Shown one piece after another: positions 26,514-35,226 of a DNA stretch of 64,000 bases. The stretch lies in the NCBI GenBank assembly GCA_902628965.1, contig CACOPB010000002.1, positions 62,001 through 126,000 of the forward strand, in the 5' to 3' direction. A program made the translations under genes and the position numbers. This DNA comes from an uncultured Pelagibacteraceae bacterium. Lineage in GTDB: Bacteria; Pseudomonadota; Alphaproteobacteria; Pelagibacterales; Pelagibacteraceae. Below the pieces are notes generated by a model. The model had not been told where the DNA came from, did not search any database, and saw only the letters and a program-made list of their open reading frames with translations. Numbering within the stretch: position 1 is the stretch's first letter; each line of letters begins with the position of its first letter.

Positions 26514-27365
26514 ATGAAAAAATTATTTTTAATTGTTTTTTTTACACTAAGCTTATTTAACATTTCTCAAGGAGATGAGACATCAAATAAACAAAAGGAA
26601 TTAGAAACAAAAATAAAACTTTTAGAAAAAGAGCTTGAAATTGAAAAGCTAAAAAAAGAGCTAGCAGAACAAAAAAAACTAAAAGAGTCAGAAAAAAAAG
26701 AAAATGAGTCAAAAAAAAATAATGAAGTTTTAAAGTCTTCTAATACAGATCAGAATAAAAATATAGAAAAATCTATCATTATTGGTGAAGATGATGTTTT
26801 GAAAGAGATAAAATTACTTGGAAGTTTTAAAGAACCAGAGAGATATCCTGAAAGCTTTAGAGAAGAATTCTTTAAAAATTGTAAAAAGTTTTCATGTATT
26901 GGAAACAAATCAACAAAAAAAATGTCAGAAGTGTTTGCAAAATCTGAAATATATAATTTAAAAAACCCAGGTAACCAGATAATAGGTATGGCTTTGTTTG
27001 AAATTTATTATCTTAATACTTTAAGAAAAAAAGAGAAAAGTATAAAAATTTTTTTAGAAAATTGGCCTACCAAAAAAAAGAAAACTAAAGATGTTATTCA
27101 ACTAATAAAATTAAATAAATCAAGAGAAAAAATGAGAAAAGCTCTAGGTATGGATTTAAATACATCGGTGGAGGATGCAATTGAAGTATATTCAATAATG
27201 GCAGATTTTTTAAGCATGGGAACTCCTAAAAAACAAAAAATTTCAAAGGAATTAAAGTTAAGAAAAAAATTTTTAGAAAATTATAAATCTGTTGTTTCAA
27301 AATTTAATTTAGAATTTAAAAATTATGATAATGAAAATTTATATAATCAAATAAAAAAAAAATAA
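26514..27365 (+). CDS. Secreted coiled-coil protein, unknown function
   Basis: A 283-residue protein with a signal peptide (residues 1-20, cut near SQG). Residues about 25-90 are a Lys/Glu-rich coiled coil with heptad-like ELETKIKLLEKELEIEKL. The rest is a helical, basic domain with two Cys in FFKNCKKFSCIG that could form a disulfide. I do not recognise the family. It precedes the 1125-residue secreted protein by 3 bases and both carry signal peptides, so the two probably form an operon acting in the cell envelope. Confidence 0.75.
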   Translation: MKKLFLIVFFTLSLFNISQGDETSNKQKELETKIKLLEKELEIEKLKKELAEQKKLKESEKKENESKKNNEVLKSSNTDQNKNIEKSIIIGEDDVLKEIKLLGSFKEPERYPESFREEFFKNCKKFSCIGNKSTKKMSEVFAKSEIYNLKNPGNQIIGMALFEIYYLNTLRKKEKSIKIFLENWPTKKKKTKDVIQLIKLNKSREKMRKALGMDLNTSVEDAIEVYSIMADFLSMGTPKKQKISKELKLRKKFLENYKSVVSKFNLEFKNYDNENLYNQIKKK

Positions 27366-27368
27366 ATT

Positions 27369-30300
27369 ATGAAACTTTTTAAAATATTATTATTTATTTT
27401 GATATTGTTGCAAAACTCACTAACTTTAGCCAATGAAAAATTGGATAAAAATTTAGATAAAGCATACAAAAAATTCACTAAAGATATTAATAAAATTATA
27501 AAAAAATCTGAGAAGTTAAAAACTTCGGAAAATACAGAGTCCCAAATCATTGATAAGGCAATTAATGAATTAAAAGTAGCAAATGAGTTTATCAAAGAAA
27601 CTTATTTATCGGGGGATCTTGAGAATACGGAAAATACTCTTGATTTTATTTCAAGATCTATTTCTGATATCCAAAAGTTAGTACCCCAAGAAATATCTTC
27701 CGATATGTCTAATATTGATATTACAAAAATAAATCCTGAGGATTTAAAAAAAATTAAAATGATCACCGATGGAATGAAAAAGTCAAAAAATGAAAAGTTA
27801 GTAGAACTTGTAGAACAATTAGAGTCATTGTCTGATAAGGGTCTAAATGTTTATTCAATTAGCTATAATTTAAATAATCTTGGGGTTGATACAATAAACT
27901 TTAAAGATATTTTGAAAGCTACAAATTCTAATCCAGAGTTAAGCCAGAAAACTTTAAATTCTATTGAAAAAAATCTTGAAAAGGCAGGTGTTAGTTCAAA
28001 AAATGTTAAACAGATTAAAGATGATATAAAAAAAATAAGTTTACCAAAAGATGGAGGTAGTAATCCAGAAGATGATCCAAAAGTTAAAGAGTTAAAAAAT
28101 TTAATCGAAAAAGCAAAAAGTGACAGAGAAAATGCTGAAAAAGCTAGAGAACAAAGAGATGCAGCAGTAAAAGCAGCAGAAGAAGCTCAAGAGGAAGCTA
28201 AAAAAGCTCAAGAAACTGCAAATTCAATAGCCGATCGAACTTCAAAAGCAGCAAAAGAAGCTTTAGAAAAAGCTCAAGAGGCTGCAAAAGAAGCAAAAAA
28301 AGCAGCGGGAGAAGCACGATCAGCTACCTTTAAATATAATGACATGAAAAGTTGGTTGAAATCTACTGAAGATGCAATTAAGAAAATTGAGGGTTCAATT
28401 CAAGGAGTTAATGAAAATTATAATTCTTTAGAAACTATTTATAATAAAAGTGTTTCAGCAAAAAATATTAAAGATATTTCTAATAAAGATTTTTTAAGAT
28501 TAGAAAGTTTAGCATCTAGAAGAAAATTCGAAAAACCAGGTGGGTTTAAATCAGCAGTAATGGACCCTGCAGATATGTTAAGATTTGATGTTGTTAAAAA
28601 GGCGAAAGAATTAGGTTTATCAGAGAAAGAGGCAAATATACTTGGTCATAATGCAATGGTCAGATATGGAGATATGAAATTTCTACAATCAAATGCATTT
28701 GGAAAATTTAAAGCCCAAGGTATGACAAATAGTGAAGCTTCAAAAAAATCTTTTGAAATTCTACAGGATAAATATGGTGATTGGATGAATAATTTAGGAT
28801 TTGGACTTAACGAGAGTAAAGAAAATAAAACTAGCAATATTGATACATGGCTTATAAGTGTTGCAATGGCAAAAAAGGCTGCAACCGATTTTGGAACATT
28901 AGACCCGAATGATGAGAAAGAATTAAGATCTTCAGCAAAGTCTACAGCCGATAAAGTTTTACAAGAAGCTTTAAATCAAGGTTTCTCAAAAGAGGAAGCA
29001 GAAGAGATTTCAAATAACACATTCGATACAATGTTTAGTAGTTTAAAATTTGCTTATCAGACAGGAGAAGCTCTTCTTCAAAAAGGATTGTCTGAAGAAG
29101 AAATGGATAAGGTGTTATCAAAAATGATGAAAGATAGATTTGGTACAATTGAAGCAGACTTTTTTACTTCTGGAAACTTAGGAGATGTAGGAGATGAGAA
29201 AGCTATTAAGTTTTACGTAACTGGACTTGGAGCTTTAAAATATGCAATGGAGAATAGAGAAAAATCTATAAATCCAGATGATGTTGATGAAGTAGAGAAA
29301 GCAATTTCAGATACAGAAAAACTTGTAAGAGAAAGAGCTACAAAATTAGGCATCACCGATCAAGCTAAAATAGATAAATTTGCTTTAGATGCGAAAAATT
29401 CAGTTATTGATTTGTATCATTTTGGATATGCAATTGAGGATTATTTAGGTGGACCTGAAAACAAAGGTCCTTGTAATCAAGATTGTATTGATCAAAATAT
29501 AGATTTTATTTTAGATAAATTTTATTCTAAATGGGGCTCTAGATTGTTTGATGTTACAGGCGAAGAGCTTAAATTAGATACTTCGAAAATTGATGTTTAT
29601 GTGACAGGATTAGTTGTGACTGAGTCAACTGAGGTTGCTAAGCGTGCTAAAGAAAATGCCGAAAAAGCAGTTAAAGAGGCTGAAAACTCACTTAACAAAG
29701 CAAAAGAATTAGAACAAAAAGCTAAAGATGCTCAAGCTAAAGCAGATCAAATTAAAGATAAAACCTCAAAAGAATATAAAGATGCAGTGGCCAAAGCAGA
29801 ATCTGCTCAAAAGGCTGCTAAAGCTGCAAGAGACGCAGCTGAAAAAGCAAAAAATGCTTCAGAGGAAGCAAGAAAAGCTTATGAAAATGCTGAAAAAGAA
29901 TTAGCTAGGCTGGAGCAAGAACTTAAAAATCTTTTAGGTGAAATAGGAGGAGGTGATGATCTGGGATATGCTGAGGAAGGTGCCTGGGACCCAAGAGATA
30001 CAATTGCACAAAATAAAGATAGAAAAATGGAAATGAGTGAAATTAAATCTAATGAAAATTTATCGAATGTTATGAATTCTATGAGTGATAAACAGGTTTA
30101 TGGTTTATTAGCTAGTGGTGTAATAAATTCAGATTTAGTAAATGAATACATCAAAAATGGTAACAATGCTCCTATACTTGCCTGTGGAACATCTGATTGT
30201 GAAGTTGGAGATTTAAAATATGTCTTTGAAGAAGCAGATAGAGAAATGAAAATGAGCTCAGTTAAAGATAATGTGATGCTCACAAAAGTGATGAACTCTT

Positions 30301-30746
30301 TAACTGATAGACAAGCTTATGAATTAATTGCATCAGGAGCAATTCCGTCAGATATGGTTAATGAATATATTCAAAACGGAAAGAATGCTCCTATTTTACC
30401 ATGTGGGTCATCAACTTGTTCGATGATAGAATACATGAATCCAGGATCAACAAAACCAGTCGGAGAGGGAGTAGATGTTGTGAATAATATTAATGATATC
30501 AAAGATTTGACAACTGGTATAGTAGATGATTTACCAACAAAAGAAATTAGATCTGCAGCAGAGGCCTTAGGTAACGATTTACAAGAAGCAGTTTCTGAAA
30601 TTCAATCCTCATTAGATGATGGAGCTGTAATTAGAGGTGCTGATGGTTCAGCAATATCTGTGCAAGAAGCTTTAGAGTCGATGCCTGAGGGTGGTAAAGT
30701 TAATCCTGATGGTACACTTGAACCTGTCCCTGCAGGTAGTGAATAG
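27369..30746 (+). CDS. Very large secreted repeat and coiled-coil protein, unknown function
   Basis: A 1125-residue protein, one of the two longest in the window. Residues 1-21 are a signal peptide. An N-terminal helical region is followed by an Ala/Lys/Glu coiled coil (about 237-320), three degenerate repeats of about 115 residues (about 406-757), a second Ala-rich coiled coil (about 754-854), a tandem pair of about 60-residue modules each ending in NAPIL.CG.S.C (about 884-1017), and an acidic tail. The repeats share a pattern of L-G-(hydrophobic helix)-YG/FG and end in (W/Y)(L/V)(I/T).G-like helices. No membrane anchor or known enzyme motif is visible. The family is not recognised. It probably has a structural or binding role in the periplasm or at the surface; that is inference. 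Confidence 0.8.
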   Translation: MKLFKILLFILILLQNSLTLANEKLDKNLDKAYKKFTKDINKIIKKSEKLKTSENTESQIIDKAINELKVANEFIKETYLSGDLENTENTLDFISRSISDIQKLVPQEISSDMSNIDITKINPEDLKKIKMITDGMKKSKNEKLVELVEQLESLSDKGLNVYSISYNLNNLGVDTINFKDILKATNSNPELSQKTLNSIEKNLEKAGVSSKNVKQIKDDIKKISLPKDGGSNPEDDPKVKELKNLIEKAKSDRENAEKAREQRDAAVKAAEEAQEEAKKAQETANSIADRTSKAAKEALEKAQEAAKEAKKAAGEARSATFKYNDMKSWLKSTEDAIKKIEGSIQGVNENYNSLETIYNKSVSAKNIKDISNKDFLRLESLASRRKFEKPGGFKSAVMDPADMLRFDVVKKAKELGLSEKEANILGHNAMVRYGDMKFLQSNAFGKFKAQGMTNSEASKKSFEILQDKYGDWMNNLGFGLNESKENKTSNIDTWLISVAMAKKAATDFGTLDPNDEKELRSSAKSTADKVLQEALNQGFSKEEAEEISNNTFDTMFSSLKFAYQTGEALLQKGLSEEEMDKVLSKMMKDRFGTIEADFFTSGNLGDVGDEKAIKFYVTGLGALKYAMENREKSINPDDVDEVEKAISDTEKLVRERATKLGITDQAKIDKFALDAKNSVIDLYHFGYAIEDYLGGPENKGPCNQDCIDQNIDFILDKFYSKWGSRLFDVTGEELKLDTSKIDVYVTGLVVTESTEVAKRAKENAEKAVKEAENSLNKAKELEQKAKDAQAKADQIKDKTSKEYKDAVAKAESAQKAAKAARDAAEKAKNASEEARKAYENAEKELARLEQELKNLLGEIGGGDDLGYAEEGAWDPRDTIAQNKDRKMEMSEIKSNENLSNVMNSMSDKQVYGLLASGVINSDLVNEYIKNGNNAPILACGTSDCEVGDLKYVFEEADREMKMSSVKDNVMLTKVMNSLTDRQAYELIASGAIPSDMVNEYIQNGKNAPILPCGSSTCSMIEYMNPGSTKPVGEGVDVVNNINDIKDLTTGIVDDLPTKEIRSAAEALGNDLQEAVSEIQSSLDDGAVIRGADGSAISVQEALESMPEGGKVNPDGTLEPVPAGSE

Positions 30747-30757
30747 ATATTAACAAA

Positions 30758-32839
30758 TTAACTTTTTAATTTTTTGGAAATTTTTAGAGCAAAAGCATAA
30801 TCAATTGCTATTTCTTCTATTGCTCCATCTCTTCCTGATTTTCCACCATGGCCTGCGTTCATTTCGGTTTTTAAAAGAAGCAAATTATTATCTGTTTTAT
30901 AGTCTCTGAGTTTTGCTGTGAATTTTGCGGGTTCATCAAATAAAACTCTATTATCACTTAAACTTGTTGTGATAAAAATATGTGGATAATCCATTTTTTT
31001 AATATTGTTGTAGGGTGCATATGAAAAAATATAATCAAAGTGTTCTTTATTTTCTTTAGCATTTCCAAATTCGTCAAATTCTCCCACAGTTAAAGGTAAA
31101 GAATGATCAAGATTTGTTGTTAAAGAATCTACGAAAGGAACAGCCATAATAATTCCTAAAAATAATTCAGGAGATCGATTGACTACAGCTCCCATCAATA
31201 ATCCTCCTGCTGATCCACCCATTCCAATAATATTTCCTTTTGACGTATAATTCTTTTCAATCAAATATTTTGCTGCGTAAATATAATCTTCAAAAGTATT
31301 TTTTTTGTTTGTTAATTTTCCCTCTTTCCACCACTTCATACCTTTTTCCATTCCACCTCTAATGTGAGCTGTAGCCCAAATTATATCTCTATTGATAAGA
31401 CTTAATCTTGTAGAAGAAAAACTTGGGGACATAGAATTTCCATAAGACCCATATCCATACAATAAAACATTAGCAGACCCATCAATTTTTGTTTTTTTGT
31501 GTCTAGTAATTGTTAATGGAACCATTCTTCCGTCATGAGATTTAAACTGAACTCTCTCAACAATATAGTCATCTTTATTATGACCAGATGGAATCTCTTG
31601 TTCTTTAACAAGTTCTTTAGATTTTGTTGCTAAATTATATTTAAATACTCTAGAAGGAGTTTTAGGTGATGAGTATCCTAAATGAACTTCATCAGTATTT
31701 CTATCTTTTTGAGTTAAGCTTACACCTGGAACATAAACAGATTCATCAGAAAAAATTAATTCTTCTTCTATATTTGTAGAAATATTTTTGACAAATAATT
31801 TATCTAGTGCATCTGATGTTTCACCACGAATAATCCAATTTTTAAGAAATGTTAATCCACCAATTAAAACTTCATCTTTTGCTGGAATATATGTTTTCCA
31901 ATTTTGATTTTCTAAATTGTCACAAATATCAATTTTAAAGTCTTCAGCATTTTTATTTGTGTGATTATAAAATTTATCATCCCATGAATTAACAGAATAC
32001 AGAACACCTCTTTCTCTTTTAATAATAAGTTTTGGAGATGGATTTAATTCATCTGATCTAAAGTAATATTGCTCTGAAGTATTATGGTCAGAAGTATTTA
32101 TAAAAAAATATTTTTCATCTGAGCTTTTTCCAATTCCTACTGTAAAAGCTTCACTTTTCTCCTCAAATATTAACTCATCTTCACCATCAAAATCTCCTAT
32201 CTTATGTCTGTATATTGTCCTTGCTCTATGATTTTCATCAAGTTTTGAGTAAAAAATATATTTATCATCTAAACTAAATGTTATTCCTCCTGCTGTTTCT
32301 TCAATTTTTTTTGAAATAATTTTGTTTGTTTCTATATCCCTTAAATAAATTGTATAATATTCAGAACCCTTAAGATCTAAAGAGTATCCTAAATACTTGT
32401 CATTATTACTTACTTCTAAATCTCCTACACCAAAATATTCAGTTTTGAGATTTTCTTTTTCTTTATCACCATTCCATATTTCTTCTGTTTTTTCAGAGCC
32501 AATTTTTTTTCTTAGTTTTATTGAATAATTTCCTTTTGCTGTAGTTTTTGTCCAATACTCGTAAGTATGATCTTTATAGGGTAAAGATTCATCTTCTAAT
32601 TTAATTCTTCCTTTAATTTCATCGAATAATTTTTTTTGAATTTCTTTTGTATCTTTTAAATGGTGTTCCGTGTAAGCATTTTCATTTTCTAAATATTTTT
32701 TCACTTCTGGATCTAACTTGCTTTTATCTTTTAGAACTTCCAAAATATTATCTTGATGAATCCAGCTATAATTGTCTTCCCAATCAATATTGTGACAAGA
32801 TTTTATCTCTAGTTTTTTTTTAAGTTGTGGTACTTTCAT
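30758..32839 (-). CDS. ptrB: Oligopeptidase B / prolyl oligopeptidase family serine peptidase
   Basis: A 693-residue cytoplasmic serine peptidase of family S9A. The N-terminal beta-propeller starts with the usual DNYSWIHQDN segment. The C-terminal alpha/beta hydrolase domain has LLYGYGSYG, the nucleophile in GMGGSAGGLLMG, the acid in SLSDNRVLF and the His in NAGHGGKSGR. Length and the AGHGG ending match oligopeptidase B, which cuts short peptides after basic residues. It has no signal peptide. It is divergent from the J-domain gene with 15 bases between the starts, and ends 11 bases from the large repeat protein gene. Confidence 0.93.
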   Translation of the reverse strand: MKVPQLKKKLEIKSCHNIDWEDNYSWIHQDNILEVLKDKSKLDPEVKKYLENENAYTEHHLKDTKEIQKKLFDEIKGRIKLEDESLPYKDHTYEYWTKTTAKGNYSIKLRKKIGSEKTEEIWNGDKEKENLKTEYFGVGDLEVSNNDKYLGYSLDLKGSEYYTIYLRDIETNKIISKKIEETAGGITFSLDDKYIFYSKLDENHRARTIYRHKIGDFDGEDELIFEEKSEAFTVGIGKSSDEKYFFINTSDHNTSEQYYFRSDELNPSPKLIIKRERGVLYSVNSWDDKFYNHTNKNAEDFKIDICDNLENQNWKTYIPAKDEVLIGGLTFLKNWIIRGETSDALDKLFVKNISTNIEEELIFSDESVYVPGVSLTQKDRNTDEVHLGYSSPKTPSRVFKYNLATKSKELVKEQEIPSGHNKDDYIVERVQFKSHDGRMVPLTITRHKKTKIDGSANVLLYGYGSYGNSMSPSFSSTRLSLINRDIIWATAHIRGGMEKGMKWWKEGKLTNKKNTFEDYIYAAKYLIEKNYTSKGNIIGMGGSAGGLLMGAVVNRSPELFLGIIMAVPFVDSLTTNLDHSLPLTVGEFDEFGNAKENKEHFDYIFSYAPYNNIKKMDYPHIFITTSLSDNRVLFDEPAKFTAKLRDYKTDNNLLLLKTEMNAGHGGKSGRDGAIEEIAIDYAFALKISKKLKS

Positions 32840-32854
32840 TTAATAAGGAATTAT

Positions 32855-33358
32855 ATGAATATTATTATTTATCTACTTGTAATTTTAGTCATCTTATATT
32901 TTTTATTAAGATGGTGGTCAAATATTTCTCCAAAAAAAATGTCAAAAGGAGTGAGGTTGATAACAATTTTATTATTGGCTTTATTAGCAGTTTTATTTGC
33001 TATTGGTGGAAAATTTCTACTCACGTTGCCATTAACTCTTGCAAGTCTTGCTTTAGTTAAACTTAAAGGTTTATCGTTGATTCAATTGCTTTCTCTTTAT
33101 AGGCTTATTCAAACTTTAAGAAATTCTGGAAGATTTTCTTTTAACCAAAATCAAAGTAACAACTCATCAACTTTGTCTTTATCTGAAGCATACAAAATCT
33201 TAAATTTAGACATTAATAAAAAACCTTCTAAAGAGACTGTTAATCGAGCCTATCAAAAAATACAAAAAAAAATTCATCCTGATGTATCCCCTGAAACATC
33301 AAGATTATCAGCACTTGTTAATGAGGCTAAAGAGGTCGTACTTCGAGATTTAAGTTAA
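32855..33358 (+). CDS. Membrane-anchored minimal J-domain protein (DnaJ/Tim14-like)
   Basis: About 167 residues. I chose the ATG at 32855 because it follows an AAGGA ribosome site; the longer reading from 32825 overlaps the divergent gene. Two or three membrane segments come first (residues about 2-20 and 35-70), then a linker and a C-terminal J-like domain: SLSEAYKILNLD, an HPD motif in KKIHPDVSPETS and a closing helix. The layout (membrane first, J-domain last) is that of alphaproteobacterial Tim14/DjlA-like proteins that recruit Hsp70 to the membrane. It ends overlapping the GT9 gene by 4 bases. Confidence 0.85.
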   Translation: MNIIIYLLVILVILYFLLRWWSNISPKKMSKGVRLITILLLALLAVLFAIGGKFLLTLPLTLASLALVKLKGLSLIQLLSLYRLIQTLRNSGRFSFNQNQSNNSSTLSLSEAYKILNLDINKKPSKETVNRAYQKIQKKIHPDVSPETSRLSALVNEAKEVVLRDLS

Positions 33359-34290
33359 TTTTTTAAACTTTTAATTTTTTTTATAACATTATCCACTAAA
33401 ATTAAATTTGGATCAGCTTTGGTGTTGTGTGTTATGTCGTTAATATTAAAACCTTCAGGGACCAATCTAAAAAAATTTTTACTATAATCAGTATAAGCCT
33501 TTGGAGAGTCTAACAAAAAAACGATACTTTTTTTTCCAGATTGTGCTGAAATATGAGATCCAAATGAGTCATTTCCCACATACATATTGCAAGCACATAA
33601 ATATGGAACAACTTCAATGATTTTTTTATCACTTAATTTAACATAATTTTTTTTATTTAATTTATTTATAATTTCATCTTCTATTGTTTTTTCATTTGGC
33701 CCACATAATATAAAAAATACATAATCACCATTTTCATTGAGTTTATTAATAAGTTTAGCAAAGTTATCTGATCCCCATCTCGTTGTCGGACCTGAGGATC
33801 CGGCACCAATAACTATCTTAAAAATGTTTTTGAATTCATTATTAATTTTTTCAATTTTTTTATTATCAATTGAAAAATTTGTTTCTGTTTGGCAATTATT
33901 AATATCAAGAAATTTTTCAGTAAGTAATTTTGCTGCATTAACTAAATGTAACTTTCTTTTTTTAAAAAATTTGTAAGCATATATTTTTTGAATTCCAGCA
34001 ATTTTTGCAGCCAAGAAAATTCTTATACTTGGATAAAAAATTAATAAATTTGTGAAATTAAATTCTTTAAGAATCTTGCTTAATTTAAATATATCAATAA
34101 ATTTTTTACTATATTTTTCTAAATAATATACTTTTTCAATTAGAGGATCATCAACTAGAGTTTCTTCTAAATTTTTACAGAGTGTGATGATTGTAACTGG
34201 ACCGTGTTTTTTTGCTATTTGGTGACAATAAGATAGATGAAGTAAATTTGCGCCCAAACCTACATAGCTTAAGTAAATTCCAGTTTTCAT
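33355..34290 (-). CDS. Glycosyltransferase family 9 (heptosyltransferase-like) protein
   Basis: A 311-residue GT-B protein. The N-terminal domain begins IYLSYVGLGANLLHLSY. The C-terminal domain has FKIVIGAGSSGPTTRWGSDNFAKL, CGPNEKTIEDEI and CNMYVGNDSFGSHISAQSGKKSI, the nucleotide-sugar region of GT9 heptosyltransferases. It probably adds a sugar to lipopolysaccharide core or another glycan at the inner face of the membrane. The usual GD in the N-terminal loop is replaced by GL. Its acceptor is unknown, and no other core sugar genes are next to it. Confidence 0.83.
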   Translation of the reverse strand: MKTGIYLSYVGLGANLLHLSYCHQIAKKHGPVTIITLCKNLEETLVDDPLIEKVYYLEKYSKKFIDIFKLSKILKEFNFTNLLIFYPSIRIFLAAKIAGIQKIYAYKFFKKRKLHLVNAAKLLTEKFLDINNCQTETNFSIDNKKIEKINNEFKNIFKIVIGAGSSGPTTRWGSDNFAKLINKLNENGDYVFFILCGPNEKTIEDEIINKLNKKNYVKLSDKKIIEVVPYLCACNMYVGNDSFGSHISAQSGKKSIVFLLDSPKAYTDYSKNFFRLVPEGFNINDITHNTKADPNLILVDNVIKKIKSLKN

Positions 34291-34340
34291 AATTTTTTAT
34301 TCATTTTTTTTTTGAATTATTATATGTTTTTAAAAAATAT

Positions 34341-35225
34341 ATGAGTTTAATTAAAGGCATTTATTCAGCTTCTATGTCAGTGTTAAATGATGATTTAACA
34401 CTCAATATAGCAAAGACAATAGAGCATGCTGAAATGGTAATTGAAAATGGTTGCCATGGTGCTGCAATTTTTGGTAGTACTGGACAAGCTCAACTCATAC
34501 CAATTTCAGAAAAAATAAATTTATTAAATAAACTAGCTGTAAATAAATATAAAGATAAATACATTATAGGCACAGGTTTAAATTCATTGGGAGAAACTAT
34601 TAATTTAATGAGAGTGGCAAGATCACTTGATTTCAAAAACTTTCTAATTATGCCTCCTGCTTATTACAAGTATGGAGACAATGAGGTGATAGATTTTTAT
34701 AGCAAAATTGTTGAGGCAATTCCTGACAGTAAAATTATTCTTTACAATTTTGAGAAATTATGTGGATATAAATTTAGTGTAGAATGTGTAGAGGAGCTTG
34801 TAAAAAAATATCCAAATCAAATAGTTGGAGTAAAGGATAGTTCTTATAATCTTTTTGAAAATTTAAAATTAGAGAATTTTTCTGTTATGCCTGGCTCTGA
34901 ATCAAAACTATTTAAAGGTCTTGAGTTAGGATGTTCAGGAATAATTACAGCAACTTGTAATGCTACATCATCAATTGCTAGAAAGGTTTATGAAGATTTT
35001 AATGCAGGTAATGAACAAACTGAAAATGTAAAATTATGTGAAGTGAGAAATGAGTTTGAAAAGTATAATCTAATCTCAGCTTTACATACTTTTTATAAAA
35101 AAAAAGATAGTATTTATGAAAATTTATTACCCCCTTTAAGAGTTCTAGATGCAAAAAGTGAAAAAGAATTAATTAAAAAATTAGAAAGACTCAATTTTTC
35201 AATTAAATCTTTGATGGCAGCATAA
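34341..35225 (+). CDS. DapA-family aldolase (dihydrodipicolinate synthase/N-acetylneuraminate lyase superfamily)
   Basis: A 294-residue TIM-barrel protein. The Schiff-base Lys is in NQIVGVKDSSYN and the Tyr in KIILYNFEKLCG. The substrate-carboxylate loop reads FGSTGQ instead of the GTTGE of true DapA, so a different oxo-acid substrate is likely. GSESKLFKGLELGCSGIITATCN follows as in the superfamily. It ends 1 base before cfa and probably shares its transcript. It is unlikely to be the lysine-pathway enzyme; a lyase or aldolase of a sugar acid or hydroxyproline-type oxo acid is more probable. Confidence 0.85.
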   Translation: MSLIKGIYSASMSVLNDDLTLNIAKTIEHAEMVIENGCHGAAIFGSTGQAQLIPISEKINLLNKLAVNKYKDKYIIGTGLNSLGETINLMRVARSLDFKNFLIMPPAYYKYGDNEVIDFYSKIVEAIPDSKIILYNFEKLCGYKFSVECVEELVKKYPNQIVGVKDSSYNLFENLKLENFSVMPGSESKLFKGLELGCSGIITATCNATSSIARKVYEDFNAGNEQTENVKLCEVRNEFEKYNLISALHTFYKKKDSIYENLLPPLRVLDAKSEKELIKKLERLNFSIKSLMAA

Positions 35226-35226
35226 A

